Shown in pieces: positions 50,090-59,585 of a DNA stretch of 64,000 bases (positions within the stretch are counted from its first letter, which is position 1; each line of letters opens with the position of its first letter). Both the position numbers and the translations under genes were made by a program. The notes beneath the pieces were generated by a model that worked only from the letters and a program-made list of their open reading frames with translations, searched no databases and had not been told where the DNA came from. The stretch comes from Nocardiopsis potens DSM 45234 (lineage in GTDB: Bacteria > Actinomycetota > Actinomycetes > Streptosporangiales > Streptosporangiaceae): contig NZ_ANBB01000027.1 in the NCBI RefSeq assembly GCF_000341105.1, positions 62,001 through 126,000 of the forward strand, read 5' to 3'.

Positions 50090-52153
50090 ATGACGAAGGA
50101 GCCCAGGCGACTCGGCGAATTCGTCCTCTACCGGGAGCTCGGCCGGGGCGGGTTCGGCACCGTGCACCTGGGCGTCGACCCCCGCGGGCGCCGGGCCGCG
50201 GTCAAGGAGCTCCACCCGCACATGGTCGGCGACCCCCGGGCGCGCGAGCTGTTCCGCCGCGAGGTGGTGGCGGCGCAGGGGGTGCGGGGCTTCTGCACCG
50301 CGGCGGTGCTGGCGGCCGACCCGGACGCGCCGCGCCCCTGGATCGCCTCGGAGTACGTGGAGGGGCCGACGCTGCGCTCGGCGGTGGAGCGGGAGGGGCC
50401 GCGCCGGGGCGCCGACCTGGAGCGGCTGGCGGTGCACACCGCGACCGCGCTGGCCGCGATCCACGCCGCCGGGGTGGTGCACCGGGACTTCAAGCCGGAC
50501 AACATCATCCTCGGCGAGGACGGGCCGCGGGTGATCGACTTCGGGGTGGCGCGGTTGGCCGAGGTGGGCGCGGCCGGCACCGCCCCGGTGGGCACGGTCG
50601 GCTACATGTCCCCCGAGCAGCTGGAGGAGCAGCAGGGCGACCGCCCGGTCACCGGCAAGGCCGACGTCTTCGCGTGGGGCGCGACGATGGTCTTCGCGGG
50701 CACCGGGGCGGCGGCGTTCCCCGGCGACAACGAGTACGCCCGGATGCTCCGGGTGCTCAGCGGGGCGCCGGTGCTGGGCGGGCTGAGCGGGGAGCTGCGG
50801 GCGCTGGCCGCGGCCTGTCTGGCGAAGGACCCCGATCGGCGGCCGACCGCCCGGGCGCTGGTGGACATGCTGGTGGGGGCGGCCGCGCCGCCGGAGCCCC
50901 CGGTGGCGCCGGCGACGGTGCACACGGTGCCGGTGCGCCCGCCCGGCCCGGAGGGGACCGAGCCCGTCTCCACTCGGGCCGCGAAGGTGCCGTTCCAGGC
51001 GCCGCCGGACGGCGCGTCGGACGCGCCCGCGCAGCGGGCGCCGGCGCTCCTCGCCGCGGCGGGGCAACGGCTGCTGGACGGCGACGCCGAGGGCGCGGAG
51101 GGGCCGCTGCGCTCGGCGATCGCCGCGTTCGCCCGCGGCGGTGACGCGGGCCGGGCCGACTACGGCCGGATCCTCCTGGGCGACCTGCACAACGTGGCCG
51201 GACGGCACCCCGAGGCGTGGCGGCACCTGGAGGGGCTGCGCGCCCGGTTCGAGGCGACCGGGCAGCGGCTGCACCTGGCGCGCTGCCTGCGCGGTCTGGC
51301 GCTGCTGGACCACGGGACCCTGTGGGGCGAGCCGTCCCGCGGCCACCTGGCGGGGCTGGTGGGGCGGCGCCGGCAGGCGCCGGCGCGCGGGCGCCCGTGG
51401 GAGGTGCACGAGCGGGTGGCGCTGGCGGAGCGGTCGCTGGAGCTGTTCGCCGAGGCGGGCCAGGGGCGGGAGTGCGCCCGCACCCGGCTGGTGCTGGGGC
51501 AGGTGCTGAGCGAGGCGGGGGAGTCGGAGCGGGCGGTGGACGCCTTCTCCCAGGCGATCGGGGCCTACCAGGGACTGGGCCGGGAGGCCCGGTGGTGGGA
51601 GGCGCGGGCGCGGCGGATCGCCGGGCAGACCCGGTTCCACGCGGTGATGGCGGTGAACATGGCGGTGGGCATCCACACCGGCCCGGAGAAGGAGGGCTGG
51701 GAGCTGTCGCTGGTGCTGGCCAACGCGCGGCGGGCGGCCAAGCTGAGCGGGCAGGCCGGCGACCAGCGGGGGCGGATCTCGGCGCAGATCCTGCTGGCGC
51801 GGGTGGTGTGGGCGTCGCTGGGCCACGCCGACGTGGATGTCGGGCCGGCCCCGGCGTCGGGCACGGTGAGCGGTTCGCCCTCGGGCCCGTCCACGCCGGG
51901 GGCGGCGGCCCACTCGGCCTGGTACGACCGGATCACCACCTCCGGGGAGGTCAGCGGCCTGCTGGAGGCGAGCCGGGCGGAGGCCGAGGAGAACGGGCTG
52001 CCCGGCCTGGTGGCGGAGGCCGCGCTGTGGCAGGAGCGGTTCTTCGAGAAGAGCCCCGGCCTGTACGCCACGGGGTGGGAGATGAGCAAGCGGTCCCGCC
52101 CGGTCCCGTTCCGGGAGAGCGGCCTGGGGCGCGGGGACCGCTGCGCGGTGTGA
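50090..52153 (+). CDS. PknB-type Ser/Thr protein kinase with helical-repeat C terminus
   Basis: ATG 50090 follows GGGGAGAG. The 687-aa protein has a full kinase domain: GRGGFGTV (18-25), Lys39 in [17 protein letters not shown] (131-138), DFGVA (150-154) and [11 protein letters not shown] Pro-rich linker (about 265-320) leads into a TPR-like helical region ([36 protein letters not shown]). No transmembrane helix or PASTA repeat is present, so the kinase is probably cytoplasmic. The TPR-like part may bind partners. The 257-bp upstream gap holds no other gene I can support. Confidence 0.9.
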   Translation: MTKEPRRLGEFVLYRELGRGGFGTVHLGVDPRGRRAAVKELHPHMVGDPRARELFRREVVAAQGVRGFCTAAVLAADPDAPRPWIASEYVEGPTLRSAVEREGPRRGADLERLAVHTATALAAIHAAGVVHRDFKPDNIILGEDGPRVIDFGVARLAEVGAAGTAPVGTVGYMSPEQLEEQQGDRPVTGKADVFAWGATMVFAGTGAAAFPGDNEYARMLRVLSGAPVLGGLSGELRALAAACLAKDPDRRPTARALVDMLVGAAAPPEPPVAPATVHTVPVRPPGPEGTEPVSTRAAKVPFQAPPDGASDAPAQRAPALLAAAGQRLLDGDAEGAEGPLRSAIAAFARGGDAGRADYGRILLGDLHNVAGRHPEAWRHLEGLRARFEATGQRLHLARCLRGLALLDHGTLWGEPSRGHLAGLVGRRRQAPARGRPWEVHERVALAERSLELFAEAGQGRECARTRLVLGQVLSEAGESERAVDAFSQAIGAYQGLGREARWWEARARRIAGQTRFHAVMAVNMAVGIHTGPEKEGWELSLVLANARRAAKLSGQAGDQRGRISAQILLARVVWASLGHADVDVGPAPASGTVSGSPSGPSTPGAAAHSAWYDRITTSGEVSGLLEASRAEAEENGLPGLVAEAALWQERFFEKSPGLYATGWEMSKRSRPVPFRESGLGRGDRCAV

Positions 52154-52271
52154 GCCGGGCCGGTTCAGGGGCCTTCCGGGGTCCTGGCGCGTGCGGGCGG
52201 CCCGCCCCGGGCCGGCGGGACCGGCGGCCGCGCCCCGCCTCCGCCAGGGGCCGGGCGGCCGCCCGGGAGCC

Positions 52272-53189
52272 TCAGCCGAGACCGCCGCGGGACTCGCAGA
52301 AGCGGAGGAACTCCCGGGCGCGGTGGTTCAGGCTCATGTGCCGGGGCCACGCCAGCAGCACCGGTTCGGCGCGGATGGGGTCGGCGATCTCCTTGACCAC
52401 GACCCGCAGGCCCTCGTGGGTGCGGTCGTGGGCGGGCCGCTGGACCAGGATGCCGTAGCCCATGCCGCGGCCGATCAGGGCGCGCGCGGTCTCGTAGGTG
52501 GTGGGCCGGTGCCGGACCCGGGGGACGACGCCGAAGCGGTGGAAGAGCGAGAGGGTGTGGTGGGCGCTGGGAGCGGTGTCGAGCAGGACCATGGGCTCCT
52601 CGGCCAGGTCGCGCAGGGACACCTCGGGCAGGTCGGCGGCGGGGTGGCCGGCGGGCAGCAGCACGTGCGGCCGCACCGAGAACAGCACGGTGCGCGCCAT
52701 CTCCGGCATGACGTCCATGTCGTAGACGACGGCGAGGTCCAGTTCGCCGCGGAGCAGCCGGCGCTGCAGAACGTCCTGGGTGTCCTCGGCGAAGTCGACG
52801 GTGACCTCGGGGTGCAGGGCGGCGAACCCCTGGAGCAGCGGTGGCAGCACGGCGGGGGCGAGGGTGACGTAGCAGCCCAGGGAGAGCACCCCGGTGAGGG
52901 TGCCGGCCCCGCTGGCCTCGGCCTCCAGGTCCTCGGCCTCGCGCAGCAGCCGGCGGGCCCGGACGAGCAGGCTCGACCCCGACGGGGTGAGGGTGATGCC
53001 GTGCGCCTTGCGCCGCACGCACAGCTGCACCTTGAGCGCGCGCTCCAGGTCGTTGAGGGCCAGGGAGACGGCGGGCTGGGAGATGCGCAGCCGCGCCGCG
53101 GCCTCGCTGAGGGTGCCCGCTTCGGCGATCGCGACGAAGTAGGCGAGCTGCCGGAGCGAGAAGCGCGGCGGCGCCGGGGGTTCGGCCAT
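52272..53189 (-). CDS. LysR-family regulator
   Basis: The 305-aa protein has an N-terminal winged HTH (LRQLAYFVAIAEAGTLSEAA, ARLRISQPAVSLALNDLERA, LTPSGSSLLVRARR) and a substrate-binding-like domain (SLGCYVTLAPAVLPPLLQGF, LDLAVVYDMDVMPEM, GMGYGILVQRP). It is not adjacent to an obvious divergent target, since its upstream neighbour DUF4291 is read in the same direction. It may act elsewhere or on itself. Confidence 0.9.
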   Translation of the reverse strand: MAEPPAPPRFSLRQLAYFVAIAEAGTLSEAAARLRISQPAVSLALNDLERALKVQLCVRRKAHGITLTPSGSSLLVRARRLLREAEDLEAEASGAGTLTGVLSLGCYVTLAPAVLPPLLQGFAALHPEVTVDFAEDTQDVLQRRLLRGELDLAVVYDMDVMPEMARTVLFSVRPHVLLPAGHPAADLPEVSLRDLAEEPMVLLDTAPSAHHTLSLFHRFGVVPRVRHRPTTYETARALIGRGMGYGILVQRPAHDRTHEGLRVVVKEIADPIRAEPVLLAWPRHMSLNHRAREFLRFCESRGGLG

Positions 53190-53301
53190 CCTGCTCACCG
53201 GGTCTTTCCGAGTGCTCGGTGCATGCGGGCGGCGGCCGCCGCCCGGGGTCCCCTGAGCCTGCCATGCCGGGCCGGAGGGCGCCGCGCCGGGGCGGCCGCG
53301 C

Positions 53302-53895
53302 TCACCGGCGCAGGTGGTCCAGGAGCCCGTCCGGCTCGGGGTAGGGGGTCTCTTCGGGGAGGAGCCGGCGGGCGGCCTCCAGGTCGCCGTCGCGCACATG
53401 CCGGTGGATCTCGCGGGCGAGGGCGGTCGCGTCGGTGATGGAGACCGTCCACTCGTCGGCGTAGCGGCGGGCGGCCTCGCCGGCGAGCCCGAGCTGCAGC
53501 GAGCGGTGGGGGAGGGGCCGGAGGAGCAGGTCGCGTTCGGGGTCCCACTGGACGCGGGCCGGGGCCCGGTGCAGTCGCCGCCTCCAGTCGTCCCGGTCGG
53601 CGTGCAGCCCGGGCGCGTAGTGGGACAGGCAGGCGCGCTCCAGCGCCCACTCGAAGCCCTCGCGGGTGATCTCGACCGCGAGGACGGTCTCCTGCCTCTC
53701 CTTGGTGGTCCACCCGCACCGGTACATCATCCAGAGGAAGGACGGCTTGATCCAGGTCATCCGGTCCCGCTTCCAGGCGGCGGGGAAGGCGCCCTCCCGG
53801 GCCGCGGGCAGGCCGATCTCCGGGGCGTAGGCCTGGTAGACGGTGACGGTGGTGTCGGTGCGGCGGGCGCGGATGCGGTGTTCGGGTTCTGTCAC
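53302..53895 (-). CDS. DUF4291 protein
   Basis: GTG 53895 (VTEPEHRIRARRTD) was chosen; a longer start at 53931 is possible, and neither has a strong ribosome-binding site. The 197-aa product contains VTVYQAYAPEIGLPAAREG, MTWIKPSFLWMMYRCGWTTK, VLAVEITREGFEWALERACL, VQWDPERDL and RSLQLGLAGEA, the diagnostic blocks of DUF4291. The function of the family is unknown. It is upstream of and codirectional with the LysR gene. Confidence 0.88.
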   Translation of the reverse strand: MTEPEHRIRARRTDTTVTVYQAYAPEIGLPAAREGAFPAAWKRDRMTWIKPSFLWMMYRCGWTTKERQETVLAVEITREGFEWALERACLSHYAPGLHADRDDWRRRLHRAPARVQWDPERDLLLRPLPHRSLQLGLAGEAARRYADEWTVSITDATALAREIHRHVRDGDLEAARRLLPEETPYPEPDGLLDHLRR

Positions 53896-54036
53896 GGGGA
53901 CAGTGTGCGGATTCGGCCCGGCGTGCGCCACCGGATAACCGGCCGCCGCCCGGCGGCGGGGCTCCCTCTCGGGGGTCCTAGGGTCCGCGCCTCGGTCGTT
54001 GCCGCAGGCGGGGAGGTCCTCGGTGCTCCTCGGTCC

Positions 54037-54573
54037 TCAGGGGGCGCCGGGGCCCAGGCCGTCGGCGGCGAGGACGGAGCGGATGGCGGCGCAGGGGTCG
54101 ATGTGCGGGGAGTCGGCCCGGACGTAGAGGGCGGCGCGGTGGGCCAGGTCGCCCAGGAGGGCCTGCTCGTCGTCGCCGAGGGCGGCCAGGACGGCCTGCT
54201 GGGCGCGGGCGACGCGGCGGGCGGCGTCGGAGAGGACCGAGCGGCCGTGCCCGGTGGCCACGATGCGCCGGGCGCGGCGGTCCCCGGGGGCCGGGACGCG
54301 CTCGACCAGGCCGGCCGATTCCAGGGTGTCCAGCACGTAGGTCATCACGGTGCGGTCGATGCCCAGGTGCGCGGCGAGCGCGGCCTGGGTGGGCAGGTCG
54401 CGCTCGGCGACGGCGGAGAGCACGTGGTAGCCGCGGCTGCCCTCGGGGAGGTCGGACAGGACGAACTCGGCCGCCTCGTGCCAGCGGCGGAGCAGCACGG
54501 CCAGCGCCCAGCCGAGGTCTCCCGGGGCGGCGCCGGTCTGCGGGGTGCCGTGCTGGACACCGGTTTCGGCCAT
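54037..54573 (-). CDS. MarR-family transcriptional regulator
   Basis: ATG 54573 gives 178 aa with a winged-helix core (SRGYHVLSAVAERDLPTQAA, LAAHLGIDRTVMTYVLDTLE, SAGLVERVPAPGDRRARRIV) flanked by dimerisation helices. It is divergent from the flavin fusion oxidase gene, and GCAAC-3-GTTGC in the gap is a likely binding site. MarR proteins respond to small aromatic molecules, which fits control of a flavoenzyme. Confidence 0.9.
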   Translation of the reverse strand: MAETGVQHGTPQTGAAPGDLGWALAVLLRRWHEAAEFVLSDLPEGSRGYHVLSAVAERDLPTQAALAAHLGIDRTVMTYVLDTLESAGLVERVPAPGDRRARRIVATGHGRSVLSDAARRVARAQQAVLAALGDDEQALLGDLAHRAALYVRADSPHIDPCAAIRSVLAADGLGPGAP

Positions 54574-54634
54574 AGCGCGATCGTACCGGAATACCCGGAC
54601 CAGGAAATAGGTTGGCTGGAATATTATCTGCTGA

Positions 54635-54647
54635 GCAACGCAGTTGC
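54635..54647. promoter_or_regulatory. Operator-like palindrome GCAAC-3-GTTGC
   Basis: A perfect inverted repeat lies in the 112-bp MarR/oxidase gap, 39 bp before ATG 54686. The AT-rich stretch at about 54604-54630 beside it may hold the -10 regions. Binding by the MarR protein is inferred. Confidence 0.55.
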
Positions 54648-54685
54648 CGGGGACGGCCCCCGGCGGAGCGCGGAAGGGACCCGCC

Positions 54686-56956
54686 ATGCCCGACTACGGC
54701 CACGACCTGCTGTTCGGCACGTTCATCACCCCGGACGCCGCCGACCCCGCCGCGACGGTCGCCCGCGCCCAGGCCACCGAGCGGGCCGGACTGGACTTCG
54801 CCACCTTCCAGGACCACCCCTACCAGCCGCGCCACCTGGACACCTGGACCCTGCTGAGCTGGGTCGCCGCGAGCACCGAGCGGCTGCGCATCGCCCCCAA
54901 CGTGCTCAACCTGCCGCTGCGCACGCCCTCGGTCACCGCCCGCGCCGCCGCCTCCCTGGACCTGCTCTCCGGCGGTCGGGTGGAGCTGGCCCTGGGCTCC
55001 GGCGCGTTCTGGGACGCCATCGAGGCGATGGGCGGCAGGCGGCTGACCCCCGGCCAGGCCGTCGACGCGCTGGACCAGGCGATCGACGTGATCCGCGCGC
55101 TGTGGGACGCCGGAGCCCGGGGCGGCGCCCGGGCCGGCGGCGAGCACCACCGGGTGTCCGGCGCCAAGCGCGGCCCCGCCCCCGCCCACGGCATCGGCCT
55201 CTGGGTCGGCGCCTACAAGCCCCGCATGCAGCGGCTCACCGGGCGCAAGGCCGACGGCTGGCTGCCCTCGCTGGGCTACGCCGACCTCGCCGCGCTGGCC
55301 GAGGGCAACCGGGTCGTCGACGCCGCCGCCCGGGAGGCCGGCCGCGCCCCCGGCGAGGTCCGCCGGCTGCTCAACCTGACCGGCGCCGAGATCGGCCCGG
55401 CCTCGCGCGGCTTCCTGCAGGGCCCGCCCGAGCAGTGGGTGGACGAGCTGCTGCCGCTCGTCACCGAACACGGCTTCTCCGCGTTCTTCCTGGCCACCGA
55501 CGACCCCGGGCAGATCCGGCGGTACGGCGAGGAGGTCGCCCCGGCGCTGCGCGAGGCCGCCGCCCGGGAGCGCACCGCCCCGGCCCGGCCCGCCGGCGCC
55601 CGGCCCGCCCGGGCCCGCGCCGCCCGCCGGGACGGCATCGACTACGACGCGGTGCCGGACTCGCTCGCCCCCGGCGCGGTCGAACCCGGCGACCGGGAGT
55701 ACGACCGGGTCCGGCACACCTACATGCGCTCCGGCTCGCCCGGCCTGGTGCTGCGCCCCGCCGACGCCGACCAGGCCGCCGAGGCGCTGCGCTACGCCCG
55801 CGAGCAGCGGGCCCCGCTCGCCGTGCGCAGCGGCGGGCACGGCATCAGCGGCCGCTCCACCGGCGACGGCGGCGTGCTCCTCGACCTGTCCCGGATGAAC
55901 CGGGTGGAGCTGCTGGACCGCGGGTCCGGGCTGGTGCGGATCGGCGCCGGCGCCCGGTGGAGCGAGGTCGCCGCGGCGCTCGCCCCGCACGGCCTCGCGA
56001 TCGGCTCCGGCGACCACGGCGGCGTCGGGGTGGGGGGCCTGGCCATCACCGGCGGCCTCGGCTGGACCGCGCGCCGGCACGGGCTGACCATCGACCACCT
56101 GGCGGCGGCCGAGGTGGTGCTGGCCGACGGGACCCGGGTGCGGGCCGACGCCGGCACCGACCCCGACCTGCTGTGGGCGGTGCGCGGCGCGGGCGCCAAC
56201 ATGGGCCTGGTCGCCTCGGTCGAGCTCTACGCCCAGGAGATCGGCGAGGTGGTCTTCGCCGACTTCGCGATGGACGCCGCCGACACCGCCGGCCTGCTGC
56301 AGGCCTGGGGGGCGGCGGTGGAGGAGGCGCCGCGCGAGCTCACCTCGTTCCTGCGGCTGCTCCCCGGCCGCCGCGGATCGGGGCCCGTCGCCGGCGTCCA
56401 GGCGGTCTACGCCGGCGACGACGTCGAGGCCGCGGGCAAGGCCCTCGCCCCGCTCATGGCCGTCGGCCCGGTCCTGGACCAGCAGGCGGTGCTGGCCCCC
56501 TACCGGGCGCTGATGCCCGCCGGGCACGGGCCGCACCGCGGCGCCGCCGAGCCGGTGATGCGCTCGGCCCTGCTGGACCACCTCACCGCGGAGGCGGCCG
56601 AAGGGGTCGCCGCGGTCGCCGGGTCGGGGCAGAGCCTGGGCGTGCACATCCGCGCGGTGGGCGGCGCCGTCAACGACGTCGCGCCGGACGCCACCGCCTA
56701 CCCGCACCGGCACCAGAACTTCTCCCTGGCCGCGATCGGCGCCGGCCCGCGCGTCCCGGCGATGGAGCGGGCCTGGGAGGCGCTGCTCCCGCTCACCGAC
56801 GGCATGTACCTGAGCTTCGAGACCGGCACCGGCCCCGAGGTGCTGCGCCGGGCCTTCCCCGAGCCGGCCCTGTCCCGGCTGCGCGACCTCAAGCGCCGCT
56901 ACGACCCGGACCAGGTCTTCTCCACCAACTTCCCGATCCCGCCCGCGGACCGCTAG
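54686..56956 (+). CDS. Fusion of LLM-class flavin oxidoreductase and FAD-linked (BBE) oxidase
   Basis: ATG 54686 with GGAAGGGA upstream gives 756 aa. Residues 1-310 are a luciferase-like (FMN/F420) oxidoreductase (AERAGLDFATF-type region, LGSGAFWDAIEAMGG, GLWVGAYKPRMQRLTGRKAD). After an Ala/Arg linker (about 311-345) comes an FAD_binding_4 domain with RSGGHGISG (His385, the usual covalent flavin site), GVGVGGLAITGGLGW and a BBE end (RYDPDQVFSTNFPIP). The second flavin-linking Cys of bicovalent relatives is absent. Two redox steps on one substrate are likely; the substrate is unknown. Confidence 0.88.
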   Translation: MPDYGHDLLFGTFITPDAADPAATVARAQATERAGLDFATFQDHPYQPRHLDTWTLLSWVAASTERLRIAPNVLNLPLRTPSVTARAAASLDLLSGGRVELALGSGAFWDAIEAMGGRRLTPGQAVDALDQAIDVIRALWDAGARGGARAGGEHHRVSGAKRGPAPAHGIGLWVGAYKPRMQRLTGRKADGWLPSLGYADLAALAEGNRVVDAAAREAGRAPGEVRRLLNLTGAEIGPASRGFLQGPPEQWVDELLPLVTEHGFSAFFLATDDPGQIRRYGEEVAPALREAAARERTAPARPAGARPARARAARRDGIDYDAVPDSLAPGAVEPGDREYDRVRHTYMRSGSPGLVLRPADADQAAEALRYAREQRAPLAVRSGGHGISGRSTGDGGVLLDLSRMNRVELLDRGSGLVRIGAGARWSEVAAALAPHGLAIGSGDHGGVGVGGLAITGGLGWTARRHGLTIDHLAAAEVVLADGTRVRADAGTDPDLLWAVRGAGANMGLVASVELYAQEIGEVVFADFAMDAADTAGLLQAWGAAVEEAPRELTSFLRLLPGRRGSGPVAGVQAVYAGDDVEAAGKALAPLMAVGPVLDQQAVLAPYRALMPAGHGPHRGAAEPVMRSALLDHLTAEAAEGVAAVAGSGQSLGVHIRAVGGAVNDVAPDATAYPHRHQNFSLAAIGAGPRVPAMERAWEALLPLTDGMYLSFETGTGPEVLRRAFPEPALSRLRDLKRRYDPDQVFSTNFPIPPADR

Positions 56957-56981
56957 CGCGCACCCGCCCCGCCCGCCCCCG

Positions 56982-57413
56982 CTAGATCTCCAGGTCCCGG
57001 GCCAGCTCCTCCCAGCGGAGGCCGCGGAGGGCCGGGTCGGCGCGGGCGGCGGAGGGGGCCTCCGGGGCGCCCTGGAACCAGACGACGGTGAGGGAGGAGC
57101 GGTACAGCGCCGGGTCGCGGCCGGGCCCGACCGGCGCCGAGCGGAAGGAGCCGGTGCAGGCCACCGCGGGCAGCAGCTCGACCGGGCCGAACCCGCCCGG
57201 GCTCTGGTCCGGGTAGGTGCGGGAAGGGGGGACGAGGTGGACCGGTGCGGACGGGAAGGCGTCCTCGGCGGCCCGCAGGAGCCCCCGGATCCGCATCTCG
57301 TTGACCGGCCCGCACGGGTAGCCCTCCGGCATGGCGCCGTAGGTCGAGGTGAGCCGCAGCTCGGTGAGCTCGACCGGGCGGCCGGAGGCGAGGGTGAGGC
57401 GGGTCGGCGGCAT
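56982..57413 (-). CDS. Hypothetical protein, 143 aa
   Basis: ATG 57413 (MPPTRLTLASGRPVELTELR). The globular sequence includes STYGAMPEGYPCGPVNEMRI, VHLVPPSRTYPDQSPGGFGP and SSLTVVWFQGAPEAPSA. Strand-rich pattern, no hydrophobic segment. I do not recognise the family. It is convergent with the flavin fusion oxidase, separated by 25 bp. Confidence 0.65.
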   Translation of the reverse strand: MPPTRLTLASGRPVELTELRLTSTYGAMPEGYPCGPVNEMRIRGLLRAAEDAFPSAPVHLVPPSRTYPDQSPGGFGPVELLPAVACTGSFRSAPVGPGRDPALYRSSLTVVWFQGAPEAPSAARADPALRGLRWEELARDLEI

Positions 57414-57709
57414 GCCCGCACCCTACGGGGCCGCCCCCTCGGCGCGGGCCCGGTCTCCGGAGGGCCGGGCGGAGCGCCGGTCGGGGCGGGGACGGGCGCC
57501 CCGGCGGAGGGAAGGCCGCCGAAAACGCTCACGGTGTGCGACATTCTGTAGACATAAAGCGATATGTGAGTCAGAATCGACAACATCGGTCGTCGAGGCT
57601 GAACACTCGTACACCGGATGGAGCCGCCATGAGCCCGACCGTCCACCGCACCCGGTGCCGCGCCGCCGGAGCGGAGGGCGCCCTCCTGACACGGTCCTGA
57701 TCCCCCGAG

Positions 57710-57742
57710 GGGCACCCGCGTTCCCGCCGTCGACGGGTGCCC
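57710..57742. terminator. Hairpin GGGCACCCG...CGGGTGCCC
   Basis: A 9-bp perfect stem with a 15-nt loop. With the next hairpin it forms a tandem terminator for the leftward siderophore-reductase gene, which ends at 57813. Confidence 0.55.
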
Positions 57743-57752
57743 AAGGCGTGGG

Positions 57753-57789
57753 GCCCGCGCTCCGGCCGGCCGCCGGCCGGAGCGCGGGC
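57753..57789. terminator. 18-bp perfect inverted repeat downstream of the SIP gene
   Basis: GCCCGCGCTCCGGCCGGC is repeated exactly as its reverse complement around a single central C. It is 24 nt beyond the stop of the leftward gene, so it is likely its terminator. Confidence 0.7.
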
Positions 57790-57812
57790 GTGTCCGCCCC
57801 CGCGCGGGCCCG

Positions 57813-59345
57813 TCAGAGCCGGCGGGCGGTGGCGAGCCAGGCGGGAAGCGTCCCCAGCCGCTCCGGGGACCCCTCCGGACCGGTCACCCCCTCGTAGCCG
57901 GTGCGCTCCAGGCGCTCCAGCTCCCACCCCTCGCCGAACGCCTCCCGGATCGCCTCCGCCCCGACCTGCGGGCCGAAACCGGGGCCCTCGTCGGAGAGGG
58001 CGAGCACGTGCACCCGCCCGCCGGGCCGGCAGACCCGGTGCAGCGAGGCGGTGTAGCGGGGCCGCTCCCCGGCGTCGAAGACGTGGAACAGCGCGCTGTC
58101 CACGACCGTGTCGTAGTCCCGGCCGGCGGGCAGGTCCAGCGCGTCGGCCTGCTCGAACCGGACCCGCGCGCCCCGGGCGGCGGCCTTGGCCCGCGCCCGC
58201 TCCAGCGCGGCCGGGGAGAAGTCGACGCCGACCACGTCGTGGCCGCGCTCCGCCAGGTGCAGGGCGTTCTCCCCGGTGCCGCAGCCGACGTCCAGCACGG
58301 CCCCGCGGACCAGCCCGTCCTTCTCCAGCCCGACCACCGCGGGCTGCGGGCGGCCGGTCTCCCAGGGCGCGGCCCCGGAGGAGTAGGCGCCGTCGAAGGC
58401 GGCCCGGGCCGGCGAGGGCGCCGGCTCCGCGGCCTCCGCCGAGGCATTCTCCGGTTCGGCCAGGGCGAGCCGCTCCCGCGCCTCGGCCATGTCCTCCTCG
58501 GTGGGGGCGTCGTCCTGGGTCAGCCGCCGCCGCCAGTAGCCGGTGAAGTCGATGGAGCGCTTGTCGGCGCCGCGCTCGCCGACCAGGTGGCGGCGGAGCG
58601 ACCGGACGGCGCCCGCCTCGCCGGCCAGCCAGGCGAAGAGCGGGCCGCCGCCCAGGTCTGCGGCGCGGACCGCGTCCAGCAGGGCCGTGCCCGAACCGGG
58701 CCGGACGTGCCGCCCGCGGTGCGCCCAGTGCACCTCGGCCCCCTCGGGGAGGGGCAGGCCGATCTCGTCCTCGGCGTCGGCGACCTCGGCGAACACCGAG
58801 GCGCGGGTGCCCGCGGGCAGGTGCTCCAGCACGGTGCCGATCGCCGGCAGCGCGGTGTCGTCCCCGGCCAGCAGGATGCGGGCGCCGGTGCCGAAGGCCC
58901 GCTCGATCGCGAGGGGCGCGGCGAACTCGTCCGAGGGGCCGAACATGCCCAGCAGGTCCCCGGGCGCGGCGGTGCGGGCCCAGCGGGTGGCGGGCCCGTC
59001 GTCCGGGCCGCCGCCCTCGGCGCCGTGCAGGACGAAGTCGATGTCGGCGGTGCCGGCGGCGGGGTCGTGGGAGCGCAGGGTGTAGCTGCGCATCCACGGC
59101 CGCACCTGCTCGGGCAGCGCGGTGAAGGCGGAGTACCAGCCCATCGCGCCGCCCTCGGCGGGGGCCTCGGGCAGCACGGGCCGGTCCTGCCCGGGGCGGG
59201 GGAAGAGCAGTTTCACCTGCGAGTCGGGCCGCCGGACGGAGAGGTCGGCCAGGTCGGGGCCGTCGAAGGTGACCCGGACCATGTGCGGGCTCAGGCGCCG
59301 GACGGCGGCGGTTCGGAGCATGCGGACGGGAAGCTGACGTGCCAC
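57813..59345 (-). CDS. Siderophore-interacting (ferric reductase) protein fused to a methyltransferase
   Basis: GTG 59345 with GGGAGA six nt upstream gives 510 aa. The N-terminal 260 residues are a SIP-type FAD oxidoreductase (VRVTFDGPDLADL, RSYTLRSHDP for FAD, ARILLAGDDTALPAIGTVLE, FAWLAGEAGAVRSLRRHL, FTGYWRRR). After a linker, residues about 315-510 form a SAM methyltransferase (VLDVGCGTGENALHLAERGH at 350-369, FEQADALDL). SIP proteins release iron from ferric siderophores. The methyltransferase may modify the siderophore or another thiol/phenol. No stop separates the parts, so this is a true fusion. Confidence 0.9.
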   Translation of the reverse strand: MARQLPVRMLRTAAVRRLSPHMVRVTFDGPDLADLSVRRPDSQVKLLFPRPGQDRPVLPEAPAEGGAMGWYSAFTALPEQVRPWMRSYTLRSHDPAAGTADIDFVLHGAEGGGPDDGPATRWARTAAPGDLLGMFGPSDEFAAPLAIERAFGTGARILLAGDDTALPAIGTVLEHLPAGTRASVFAEVADAEDEIGLPLPEGAEVHWAHRGRHVRPGSGTALLDAVRAADLGGGPLFAWLAGEAGAVRSLRRHLVGERGADKRSIDFTGYWRRRLTQDDAPTEEDMAEARERLALAEPENASAEAAEPAPSPARAAFDGAYSSGAAPWETGRPQPAVVGLEKDGLVRGAVLDVGCGTGENALHLAERGHDVVGVDFSPAALERARAKAAARGARVRFEQADALDLPAGRDYDTVVDSALFHVFDAGERPRYTASLHRVCRPGGRVHVLALSDEGPGFGPQVGAEAIREAFGEGWELERLERTGYEGVTGPEGSPERLGTLPAWLATARRL

Positions 59346-59533
59346 GGCTGTCTCCCGGAGGGGCTCGGAGCGAAGAAGAAGGAAAGGAGGGCGTGCGGAC
59401 CGGCCTGGCCAGGGCGGGCCCGGAGCCTCTGCCTTCCATTGTTTCATTGAACTGCTATTTGAGACTTTTTCCAGTGCCGTCCGGGTCGCGGGGGATAGGG
59501 GCGGGGAAAGTCTCGAACCGCGGTCCCGGGTCG

Positions 59534-59585
59534 GCGCCGCCCTCCCCGCCGGCCGACCCGGACCGGCCGGCGGGGAGGGCGGCGC
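59534..59585. terminator. 21-bp perfect stem, 10-nt loop
   Basis: GCGCCGCCCTCCCCGCCGGC plus one base at 59534-59554 pairs perfectly with 59565-59585. It lies between divergent genes rather than after a gene: 189 bp upstream of the SIP start and 113 bp upstream of a strong promoter. It may act as an insulator-like terminator, or be a small structured RNA. Role unknown. Confidence 0.55.

Larger units (their letters stand above)
57414..57812. other. 399-bp intergenic region with a short ORF and two hairpins
   Basis: A locally AT-richer patch (about 57540-57610) probably carries a promoter. ATG 57628 opens a 23-codon frame (MSPTVHRTRCRAAGAEGALL) ending at 57699, preceded by GGATGGAG. Directly after it are two strong hairpins (57710-57742 and 57753-57789). 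The arrangement resembles a leader peptide followed by attenuator stems, but no downstream gene on this strand follows. Confidence 0.4.
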
